Position numbers and translations under genes: made by a program
Shown here: in pieces, positions 44,582 to 51,952 of the stretch
Position numbering within the stretch: position 1 is the first letter of the stretch
Layout of the letters: each line of letters begins with the position of its first letter
Source: JBMONI01 sp049324575
Lineage (GTDB): Bacteria; Omnitrophota; Omnitrophia; Omnitrophales; Aquincolibacteriaceae
Assembly (NCBI GenBank): GCA_049324575.1
Contig: JBMONI010000019.1
Location: 3,831-67,830 of the forward strand
Reading direction: 5' to 3'
Length of the DNA stretch: 64,000 nt
The notes under the pieces: generated by a model
Database searches by the model: none
What the model was told of the DNA's origin: nothing
Seen by the model: the letters and a program-made list of their open reading frames with translations, nothing else

Positions 44582-45553
44582 TTAGTCCAGGGAATCCAAA
44601 GCGAGTTTGGCGGCGCCCTGGGCGCCCGCATAGTCCTTGAGCTGCGCCGCAACCACTTTGACGCTCTTGACGACGGGTTTTAACGCATATTTCTCCATCG
44701 TCTTTACCGCTTGTGGAAGGATGAGATCCCCCATGGCTTCCATCAGACCACCGCCCAGCACGATACGCTCCGGGTTCAAGAGGTTGACGATATTGGCCAT
44801 GGCCATCCCGAGGATCCTTGCCTTGCGGAGAATCAGCTCGCGAAGATCCGAGTCGCCCGAACGAATCGAGCGCGAAAGGACCCCGCTTTTGATCTTCTTG
44901 ATATCGTAATCCACCGCCTGATGTAGGTGTCTCGCGCGCTCACGCAGCATCAGCATCCCCGCTTCGGCGGCGATTGCAAGCCGGCCGAGCATCCGCTCAA
45001 CCGTTCCGTCCCGATTCTCTTCAAAGGAGGCCGGCAGCGAAAGGAATGTGTGGCCGATCTCTCCTGCCGCGCCGGTCGTCCCGCGATAAAGCTTCCCGTC
45101 AAGGATCAGCCCTCCGCCGACGCCGGTCCCCAGGAAGATCCCGACGACATTGCGCGCGCCCCGGGCGGCTCCGAACTGGTATTCACCGTAAATGCCGGCG
45201 TTGACATCGTTCTCCACGACCACCGGAAGATGAAAACGTTTTTTGAGGACCGTCCGCAAAGGATAATTTTTGAGGAAGGGGATGTTCGGCGAATAAGTCA
45301 CTTTACCGGAAGCAAAATCGATCATCCCGGGACAGCCCACCCCGAGCGCAAGGACCTGCCGGAGCTTCAACCGCTTCTTTGCGAGGATCTCGGCAACGGT
45401 CTCATCGAGCGTTTTGAGAAAACCCTTTTCCCCTTTTTCAAGCTCGACCCGGCATTTGGAGGATGCGAGCAGACGGAAACGGCGATCCAAGAGCGCCGCC
45501 ATCATCTTGGTCCCGCCGATATCGATGCCGATCAGGTATTTTTTCTTTTTCAT
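44582..45553 (-). CDS. ROK-family sugar kinase without the zinc motif
   Basis: Likely glucokinase-type enzyme of 323 residues. It has the phosphate-binding IGIDIGGTKMMAAL (8-21), the catalytic VVENDVNAGIYGE and GTGVGGGLILDGKL, then GAAGEIGHTFL. The ROK zinc signature CxCGxxGCxE, normally after the GH motif, is missing and replaced by SLPASFEENRDGTVE. ATG at 45553 is favoured over TTG at 45580. It heads the ROK-ppx-ppk1 operon. Actinobacterial polyphosphate glucokinases are also ROK proteins that lack the zinc site, so polyphosphate could be the phosphoryl donor; this is inference. N-acetylmannosamine kinase is an alternative. Confidence 0.88.
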   Translation of the reverse strand: MKKKKYLIGIDIGGTKMMAALLDRRFRLLASSKCRVELEKGEKGFLKTLDETVAEILAKKRLKLRQVLALGVGCPGMIDFASGKVTYSPNIPFLKNYPLRTVLKKRFHLPVVVENDVNAGIYGEYQFGAARGARNVVGIFLGTGVGGGLILDGKLYRGTTGAAGEIGHTFLSLPASFEENRDGTVERMLGRLAIAAEAGMLMLRERARHLHQAVDYDIKKIKSGVLSRSIRSGDSDLRELILRKARILGMAMANIVNLLNPERIVLGGGLMEAMGDLILPQAVKTMEKYALKPVVKSVKVVAAQLKDYAGAQGAAKLALDSLD

Positions 45554-45757
45554 AACGGTTGGCCGCCTTTCCCGCTCCAAAAAGGAGTCGATTATAACTT
45601 GGAACCCAGGGAATGCTAAGTAAAATCCTGGGAAATCGTTATCTTGAGACCCTGCCGGAAGTTACGGAAGATCCATTCCGTTTTCACCAGCCTAGCTCAG
45701 ACGAGTCAATGCGAGGGCAGGAAACCGTAAAAAAAGGGTAAATTCAGAACGGATTTT

Positions 45758-46750
45758 TCAGACCGTGATCAGCTCGGCAAAAAGCTCTTCCGGCGTAAAT
45801 TGCCTGAGATCCAAGATCATCTGGAAGACGGGGAGATAATTTTTCAGCTGGGCGCCGGTCTCCGAGACCCCGGCCAGGTCAATCTGGCGTTCCCGGCAAT
45901 AATCCGAGAGGAAAAGACGGCGCACCTCTTCTTTGAGCCTCGGCGGCAAACGGATCGCGAGGAAGCAGAGGAAAAACCCCACGTCCCAGACCCTCCGGTC
46001 CTCGCGCGTACAGAATTCCAGATCGGTAAAATAGATCTTGCGCTCCTCGGGGACCCAGATACAGTTGACCGGCTGCGTATCGATCAGGGCATAGCCGGTC
46101 TTATGGATGCGCGCAAGCCCGGACCCGCACTGGCGGATGATCCCGGCATCTGCGGGCTCGATCGAGCCCGACCGGGCGATCCGCTTCAGGATCTCATCGA
46201 CGCTCTCCCCTTGCAGGCGTTCCGTCACCATCACCTGCTTCCCGGCATCAAAAGCCACGAGCCTTGGGACCGGAATCCCGAGCCGGTCGAGTTCGACACG
46301 CCGGACCATATCGATCGCGAACCGTTCATGCGTATCCGCGTGATAGATCGTCGGGAAAGGGCTCACCAAAGACATGTGGCGCGCCCAAAAACTGCCGATC
46401 AGCACAAAGACTTTGACGAAATATTCCTTCGGCTCCCCGCGGACCGTGCGGCATCGCCAGATCTGGTTCGAATTGCTGATCCCGCCATACTGCGATTCGA
46501 CCGAGAGCGTCGTCGGGTCGACATCAGGGAACGCGAGAGAATTCCGGCGGATGAACTCGCGGCAGGTCTCAACTTTTTTCCACCGGAGCATCTTAAAGGT
46601 GCTCCGCAGGATCGCATAGATCATCCACGGAGAAAAGAACAGAAGCGCGGTCAGGATCCGCAGGACGATCCAAGGGGATGTCTCACGCACCGTGCTGAAA
46701 AAACGAACCCGGAGGGGAACCGATTGAGGGCGGATGCGTTTAGCCGTCAT
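45758..46750 (-). CDS. Membrane-anchored kinase-like protein
   Basis: Protein of 330 residues with one hydrophobic segment (about 27-49, IVLRILTALLFFSPWMIYAI) and a kinase-like fold after it: glycine-rich GGISNSNQIW (89-98), EYFVKVFV with Lys113, a catalytic-loop-like IDTQPVN (D224, N229) and FTDLEF (D243). The loop lacks the usual His and the magnesium motif reads DLE in place of DFG. The layout resembles lipopolysaccharide and Bud32-type small-molecule kinases. ATG at 46750, 10 nt after the preceding gene. Substrate unknown. Confidence 0.7.
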   Translation of the reverse strand: MTAKRIRPQSVPLRVRFFSTVRETSPWIVLRILTALLFFSPWMIYAILRSTFKMLRWKKVETCREFIRRNSLAFPDVDPTTLSVESQYGGISNSNQIWRCRTVRGEPKEYFVKVFVLIGSFWARHMSLVSPFPTIYHADTHERFAIDMVRRVELDRLGIPVPRLVAFDAGKQVMVTERLQGESVDEILKRIARSGSIEPADAGIIRQCGSGLARIHKTGYALIDTQPVNCIWVPEERKIYFTDLEFCTREDRRVWDVGFFLCFLAIRLPPRLKEEVRRLFLSDYCRERQIDLAGVSETGAQLKNYLPVFQMILDLRQFTPEELFAELITV

Positions 46751-46760
46751 GAAAACCGCC

Positions 46761-47006
46761 TTACATATGATGGAGCGCTTCTTGGAGGATCGGCAGGATC
46801 CCCTCAACCTCATCTTTCGAAAGACGCCCGAGTTTAGCGTAGGGACGGTTCTGGAATTTTTTTCCGATCTTCTCGCGAGAAAGCTGAAGCCTGGGGCGGG
46901 TCCCTTCGTAGGAATAAACGCCGACGATAATGCGCCAGTTCTTTCCCTCCCAGGCGCGGCTGAAGATCTTCCGGTCCCGATCCTCGTCGTAGCGTCCGTG
47001 TCTCAT
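46761..47006 (-). CDS. Conserved-looking small protein, unknown
   Basis: An 81-residue protein starting MRHGRYDEDRDRKIFSRAW, with two predicted strands (WRIIVGVYSYEG, RPRLQLSRE) and a C-terminal helix (KDEVEGILPILQEALHH). I do not recognise it. The strand layout faintly recalls PC4/p15-type single-strand DNA binders, but no diagnostic residue supports that. Its ATG overlaps the stop of the upstream secreted protein gene as ATGA, and the kinase-like gene follows after 10 nt, which supports it being real. Confidence 0.65.
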   Translation of the reverse strand: MRHGRYDEDRDRKIFSRAWEGKNWRIIVGVYSYEGTRPRLQLSREKIGKKFQNRPYAKLGRLSKDEVEGILPILQEALHHM

Positions 47007-47518
47007 GCGCCCTTGACGCTCTCCGGCGATGCCGCGCTGCCGTGGGCCTTGCGCGCATCCACCATTTTCATGATCCCGCGGATCTCCTCAAGATAGCTGA
47101 GCTCCTCAAGGAGGATATCGCTTAAGAAACGGACCTCGCCGTTGGGAAGCTCGATCTTGATCGGCTCCCCGGTAATCAGAGAACGATGCGCCCATTCCTT
47201 GATGAATACGGAAGCCGTGTGGCCGGAATATTTTTGCAAAAGGAAAACGCGCGCGAAACCAGCGACAAGCTTGGGCTCATACCGGTAACCGTCGAAAAGA
47301 ACCGTGAATGCCGCATGACTGAAACGCTCGAGAAGATAAACAAGCTTCGACTGTTCCGTTTCGGCCCGCCGGAGATACCGTTGGAAGGCTTTTGAATTTT
47401 CGATGGGTTCGAAACCGTCGTACAACGGCTGAACATTCGCGGCGGACAGCGGCGCCGCGGAAAAACTCAAGGACAGCGCGAGAACGATCGCATGGATAGC
47501 TCGGTGTTTCATGGTCAA
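47003..47518 (-). CDS. Secreted protein, unknown
   Basis: A 171-residue protein with a signal peptide (AIHAIVLALSLSFSAAPLSAA) and a mature part that is mostly helical (SKAFQRYLRRAETEQSKLVY, FLSDILLEELSYLEEIRGIM). No known domain recognised. The start may be TTG at 47518, which forms a TTGA overlap with the LacI-type gene stop, or ATG at 47512; GGGAG is 5 nt before the TTG and 11 nt before the ATG. It is downstream of the sugar-sensor-like gene and overlaps the 81-residue gene. Confidence 0.7.
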   Translation of the reverse strand: MTMKHRAIHAIVLALSLSFSAAPLSAANVQPLYDGFEPIENSKAFQRYLRRAETEQSKLVYLLERFSHAAFTVLFDGYRYEPKLVAGFARVFLLQKYSGHTASVFIKEWAHRSLITGEPIKIELPNGEVRFLSDILLEELSYLEEIRGIMKMVDARKAHGSAASPESVKGA

Positions 47519-48372
47519 CAGGACTCCCTGATAATGATTTCGGGCGCAAATGCCTTTTGGACCGGGCCTTTCAGGCGCCCTTCGATCAGCCCGATCATAA
47601 TCCGCACCATCTCCTGCCCCATTTGCTCCAAGGGCTGGTTAACGGTCGTCAGCGTGGGCGTCACATATTTGCCCCGCTCGATTCCGTCATACCCGATGAC
47701 CGCGACCTGTTCCGGGCAAAGGATCCCGGACTCCCGAAGGGCTTTGATCGCCCCGATCGCGATATCGTCGTTAAAGCAAAGCACCGCTCGCGGTAGTTTA
47801 TCGCAAGTCTGGATAATATCGAGCATTTTCAGATAGCCGTCTTCCTCAAAAAAGTATTCGCATTTGCGGTAATGGGCGGGATCGAACTGCATATCGTACT
47901 TGCGGATAAGCTCAAGCCAGGTCTTGTAACGCTCGCGGCTGTCCAGCGACGCTTCGTCGGGCCCTTGCAGAATGCCGACTTTCCGGTATCCTCGGTTCAA
48001 CAAATGCCGCACCGCGATCTCGGCTCCTCGCCGGTTCTCGGCATAGACGATATTGGCCTTCAGGCCGGGCACATAGTCATTGATGATCACGACCGGAAGT
48101 TCCGAGCCTTCCATCGCCTCTGAAATGTATTTGGGATGAATGCGCCAGGTCAAGAGCATGAGTCCGTCGATCCGGTGCTCGTCCAGGATCTTGCGGCTCT
48201 CATCCGCATATTCTTCGTCCTTGACCATGATCATTTTGAGGTCATAAGCCGCATTCCGGAGCGCATCGATGACGCCTGAAATGATCCGGTTGAAATACTG
48301 GCTCTTGAAGATCTCCGGCGTGAACGCCGTGAGCAGTCCGACCATTTTATGCTGTGTAGGTTGATCCGCCAA
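47515..48372 (-). CDS. LacI-type sugar-sensor protein without DNA-binding domain
   Basis: A 285-residue protein with the LacI/GalR periplasmic-binding fold: KMVGLLTAFTPEIFKSQYFN, HRIDGLMLL, AVRHLLNRGYRKVGIL, CFNDDIAIGAIKALRE and TLTTVNQPLEQMGQ. The N-terminal helix-turn-helix is absent: an in-frame TAA lies shortly upstream and no HTH is encoded in the other two frames. The TTG start has GGGGAG 6 nt before it, so the short form appears genuine. No signal peptide, so it is probably cytoplasmic. Possible roles are ligand binding, or co-repression with a full-length partner elsewhere. Confidence 0.82.
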   Translation of the reverse strand: MADQPTQHKMVGLLTAFTPEIFKSQYFNRIISGVIDALRNAAYDLKMIMVKDEEYADESRKILDEHRIDGLMLLTWRIHPKYISEAMEGSELPVVIINDYVPGLKANIVYAENRRGAEIAVRHLLNRGYRKVGILQGPDEASLDSRERYKTWLELIRKYDMQFDPAHYRKCEYFFEEDGYLKMLDIIQTCDKLPRAVLCFNDDIAIGAIKALRESGILCPEQVAVIGYDGIERGKYVTPTLTTVNQPLEQMGQEMVRIMIGLIEGRLKGPVQKAFAPEIIIRESC

Positions 48373-48519
48373 GCCAAGCTCCCCTCTCCCGGGCCTTGTT
48401 GAAAAGGCAGTATTTTACTTAAATTCAAGCGTCTGTGAAATACTTTCGCAAAATCCTTAAACCTTGCCGTCCCGGCCGGCCGTTTTCAAAAGAACGATCT
48501 GCCAAGGAAACAACGTTTC

Positions 48520-48639
48520 ATGGAGGAACGATCGTGGATAAATTTCTCGGATCTTCCGGAGGAATCGGCGGGCAAGGTCCTGCCGGACAGGGTTCCCACA
48601 AAAATATTTCCCCAAAATCTCCTTGCTAGACCGCCATAG
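48520..48639 (+). CDS. Candidate small ORF in intergenic region
   Basis: Two overlapping plus-strand frames sit in the 271-nt gap before the LacI-type gene. ATG at 48520 gives 39 residues (MEERSWINFSDLPEESAGKV and on), with AAGGA 11 nt upstream. GTG at 48534 gives a 31-residue Gly-rich peptide ending at 48629, with GGAGG 7 nt upstream, a better site. Either, both or neither may be translated. It runs convergent to the GT2 gene. It could also be a gene remnant. Confidence 0.25.
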   Translation: MEERSWINFSDLPEESAGKVLPDRVPTKIFPQNLLARPP

Positions 48640-48643
48640 CCGT

Positions 48644-49597
48644 TTACGAAGAGGGCTCGGAAGTCGAAAATCGCGCGGAAGATTTTTCGCGTTTCAGGAA
48701 ATAGAGCATCATCTCGGAAAGGAGTCCGAAGAAGATGAACTGAATGCCGACCAGAAGCGCGGTAATACCAAGGACCATATACGGGTAATGCGGAGCGATC
48801 GTGCCCCCCGCAAGTTTCCGGAAAAGAAGATCGCCGTTGATACAACAGCCGATCAGGAAAAGAAGGAGCCCGGCCCCGCTGAAAAAGTGCGAAGGCTTCC
48901 CTTCAAAACGCATCAAAAAGAGGACCGTCGAAAGATCAGCCATCATCGCGAATATCCGTTCGGGACCGAATTTGGACCGTCCGAACCGCCGCGGGCGGTG
49001 CAACACAGGCTCTTCGGTGACACGAAATCCCTTCCAAGCCGCCAGGGCGGGAATGAACCGGTGAAGCTCGCCATACAGAGGGATCTCGCGGACCACTTCG
49101 GCCCGGTAAAGCTTCAGGCCGCAGTTAAAATCATGGACGCGGACGCCCGTGATGAACGCGGTAAGGCCGTTGAAGAGCCGGGAGGAAAGGACTTTATGCC
49201 ACGGGTCCCGGCGGACCTTTTTCCATCCCGAAACCAGATCGGCATGCCGCGTTTGCATGGCCTGCCAAAGTCGCACGGCCTCGCCAGGCACGTCCTGAAG
49301 ATCGCCGTCCAGGGTCAGGATATAATCCCCGCGGGCATGCTGGAATCCGCAGGCAAGCGCTGCCGCCTTCCCTTGCCGCCTTCGGAATTTGAATAGGCGG
49401 ACAAAAGACCATTCACGCGCCAATCGTTCGAGGATCTCCACCGAACCGTCTGTTGAGCCATCATCGACAAAAAGGGCTTCAAAGGCCCAGCCTTCCTTGC
49501 GCATCGCCTCAGCGATCTCGTGGACAAGCGGGTCAAGGCTCTCTTTTTCGTTCAAGATCGGAACGACGACAGAAAATCGGGGATGTGTGGTTTCCAA
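48644..49597 (-). CDS. GT2 glycosyltransferase, polyprenyl-phosphate type
   Basis: A 317-residue protein with a GT-A domain (SVVVPILNEKESL, FVDDGSTDGS, LTLDGDLQD) and two C-terminal membrane helices (about 232-252 and 268-290), the DPM1/GtrB layout. It is expected to load a sugar onto undecaprenyl phosphate at the inner membrane. Start is TTG at 49597 with AGGGA upstream; no better ATG exists. It follows the multi-pass membrane protein by 95 nt, which could use the lipid-linked sugar. Confidence 0.9.
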   Translation of the reverse strand: METTHPRFSVVVPILNEKESLDPLVHEIAEAMRKEGWAFEALFVDDGSTDGSVEILERLAREWSFVRLFKFRRRQGKAAALACGFQHARGDYILTLDGDLQDVPGEAVRLWQAMQTRHADLVSGWKKVRRDPWHKVLSSRLFNGLTAFITGVRVHDFNCGLKLYRAEVVREIPLYGELHRFIPALAAWKGFRVTEEPVLHRPRRFGRSKFGPERIFAMMADLSTVLFLMRFEGKPSHFFSGAGLLLFLIGCCINGDLLFRKLAGGTIAPHYPYMVLGITALLVGIQFIFFGLLSEMMLYFLKREKSSARFSTSEPSS

Positions 49598-49692
49598 GAT
49601 CTTCCCTTTCGGTTTCCCGAGAATTTTATCACAAAGACTCAGGTTTTATCTCACGTTCAGCCAGCCACTCAAAACTTCCGGCCCCGCTCCGA

Positions 49693-51546
49693 TCAAACCT
49701 GGACCCGCAAAAGAACGCTCCGCGCATCGCGGTAAACAGGCTCTACATACCCTTCAAGCTTCTTCAGAACAGCCTCCATATAAGGGTTCGGGATCTCCGC
49801 AAGGATATAATCCAAACGGACATAACGAAGTTTTTCCGGGATCGTATCCACGTCTTTATAGACAAAGCCGGCAAAGTTATCGAGCAAAAGATGATAATAG
49901 AACTCGAAACGGTAATCATTTTTGTTATCCCGATAACGCGCGGCAAGCCGATCGCCGAACGGATGGATGAATGTTTTACAATCCGTATAGTGGACCAGGT
50001 AATCAATATCAAGCCGCGTCGGAGGGATGGTCAAAACTACCGCGTCGGTTTCCGCATGCTGATTGAGCCAATCATAGGCCCCCGCGAACGGAAAATTCTC
50101 AAAACGATAGTCGTGGATCCTTGGATCATAAGCCCGCTGCGCCAGCACCCGATAAGCGGGAAAAAGAAGCAAGAGGAGGATCAGCACGGCAACCCACCGC
50201 TTCTTCAAAAAAGAAAGCCGGTCTTTCCACCGGAAATAAGCCCAGGTCGTAAGCGTTAAAAACGGCATCAAACCGAGGAACAGTGCCGGATGCGGAAGAG
50301 AATCAAGCCACTTCCAGTTCGCGTTGGGCGCAAGGCGCCAAGGCGTCATGTCGGGATGAACAAGCACGACCGCTCCCCAGAGCGCGAACACCGTCGGAAT
50401 CCCCCATGCTCTGACGCGGTCTTTGGTTTTTTGGAGCCAGTACGGCATTTTCTCGATGCACCACCCCGCGAGGCAGAGGAATTCAAGCAGAAAATAGCTG
50501 TAACGATGGTACGCAAGTTCGGCGGTAAAGTGATAGGAGTGATAACCGAATTGGATGCTTTCGGGCCAAAACACCTGGAGATTCCCGCACAGAGCCTGCG
50601 CCGAGAACAGAAAAAGGACCGCCCGATCGAGAACGCTCAAAGGACTTTGGAAGCGCCGGTGAAAAAGAATGACGAACGTTAAAAGGAAACCCCAAAGCAC
50701 CAGCGAACTCCATTCGGGATGCCGGTAAGAAAAAGCCGGATTGCTCTTTAAGATCTTCAGGCCTTCTTGTTGCTCGCTAAGGGAAAGGTGGATGCCCGTC
50801 CCGTAGATCGCAAGCCCTACAAGAAGAAGAAAAAGCATCCCTCCCACGCGGCGCCGCACGGCCCGGTCCCGCTCAAGACATCCCTGCCAAACGAATTCCC
50901 CCACGGCCGAGGTGAGAAGCGGGACGACAAGGAAGGGGTTCATCCAGGGCAGACCGAGTCCGCCGGCCACGGCGACCGTCCAAAAGATCTTCCGCCGGAT
51001 CGTCCTCGCGAAAAAAATAAAACTAAAAACCAGGAAGATCATCCAAAGCGAACTCCCAGGCCGGGAAAACCGGAACAAAGACTCAAAAGCGAGACCGCGG
51101 ACATTCAATGCCATGGCAAGCGCAAGCATGGAAAAGAACGCGCTGGTCGGAAGCGGGTATTTCCAGAGCCTGTAGAGCAGCAAGAACAGGACCCCCCATA
51201 GAAGGAGCGGAAGGCCGATATGCCAAACGGGAAAGAAAAATAGCACCGGGACCCCGAGCCATCTTGACAGCGGACCCAAAACCATCGAAACAAGGTTCGG
51301 GATCCCCGAGCGTTTGCCGATGTCCTCGAAATAATAGGGATTGGCATCGCTGGGAGGCACCTGCGCACTGGCTTGGGCCGCCGCCCAGTAGAAGCTGTCG
51401 TCCGCGGTCCGCATTACGTATTTCCAGGAGCCGCTGACCGAGGCCAAGTGGCCGAAGAACAAAAGGTATCCCATGCAAAAAACGAGCAAAGCCCCCGCCG
51501 GATAGATCCACGCGCTGTCCCAACGGCGGGAAAATTTAAAAAGCAT
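49693..51546 (-). CDS. Multi-pass membrane protein, possible GT-C glycosyltransferase
   Basis: A 617-residue protein with about ten or more membrane helices (for example IYPAGALLVFCMGYLLFFG and VAVLILLLLLFPAYRVLAQR) and a soluble C-terminal domain of about 140 residues. Early loops carry acidic pairs (TADDSFYWAAAQ), as in GT-C enzymes, but no exact family motif is recognised. It lies beside a polyprenyl-phosphate GT2, which supports a role in transferring lipid-linked sugars. It overlaps the upstream gene by 11 nt. Confidence 0.75.
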   Translation of the reverse strand: MLFKFSRRWDSAWIYPAGALLVFCMGYLLFFGHLASVSGSWKYVMRTADDSFYWAAAQASAQVPPSDANPYYFEDIGKRSGIPNLVSMVLGPLSRWLGVPVLFFFPVWHIGLPLLLWGVLFLLLYRLWKYPLPTSAFFSMLALAMALNVRGLAFESLFRFSRPGSSLWMIFLVFSFIFFARTIRRKIFWTVAVAGGLGLPWMNPFLVVPLLTSAVGEFVWQGCLERDRAVRRRVGGMLFLLLVGLAIYGTGIHLSLSEQQEGLKILKSNPAFSYRHPEWSSLVLWGFLLTFVILFHRRFQSPLSVLDRAVLFLFSAQALCGNLQVFWPESIQFGYHSYHFTAELAYHRYSYFLLEFLCLAGWCIEKMPYWLQKTKDRVRAWGIPTVFALWGAVVLVHPDMTPWRLAPNANWKWLDSLPHPALFLGLMPFLTLTTWAYFRWKDRLSFLKKRWVAVLILLLLLFPAYRVLAQRAYDPRIHDYRFENFPFAGAYDWLNQHAETDAVVLTIPPTRLDIDYLVHYTDCKTFIHPFGDRLAARYRDNKNDYRFEFYYHLLLDNFAGFVYKDVDTIPEKLRYVRLDYILAEIPNPYMEAVLKKLEGYVEPVYRDARSVLLRVQV

Positions 51547-51952
51547 TTTGCCATCCTTGCTTTTCGGCTCGATCTTCTATGCGGCGAAATCCCTGGAGCG
51601 TCGCCGTAAAACCCCCGGCATAATAAAGCGCGTAGATCTGGTACTTATCCAGGAAAGCGCTTTCAACCCCTTGCGCACGGGCAATTTCCACGATCGCGAT
51701 CGCACTGTTGAAATTCCACATGCGAAGCGCCGATAAGGCGATGATCTGGTAGGGAAATTCACTTTGGGGATCGAGCCGAAGCAGCTGACCGGCAAGGGCG
51801 TTTGCCTCCGGATAACGTCTCGCTTTGAGCGCCTCGAGCGCTTTGGGATAAAGCTCCTTCAGAGCCGCCGAGGGATCCGAAGCGGCCCCAAGGTCCGCGG
51901 CAACCGTTCCCCAAAGAAGGCAAAAGACAAGTGAGCCAAAGATCCGCTTCAT
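51536..51952 (-). CDS. Small secreted TPR-like protein, unknown
   Basis: A 138-residue protein with a signal peptide (IFGSLVFCLLWGTVAADLGA) and two or three helix pairs like TPR units (YPKALEALKARRYPEANALA, LRLDPQSEFPYQIIALSALR). Its ATG follows the helicase stop directly (TAAATG) and its end overlaps the membrane protein gene. Probably periplasmic; a helper for the membrane protein is possible but unsupported. Confidence 0.7.
   Translation of the reverse strand: MKRIFGSLVFCLLWGTVAADLGAASDPSAALKELYPKALEALKARRYPEANALAGQLLRLDPQSEFPYQIIALSALRMWNFNSAIAIVEIARAQGVESAFLDKYQIYALYYAGGFTATLQGFRRIEDRAEKQGWQNAF

Noticed and set aside
48373..48430. A frameshifted helix-turn-helix for the LacI-type protein
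   Set aside because: All three minus-strand frames upstream were read; none has an HTH-like segment and the correct frame has a TAA, so this is not a simple frameshift.
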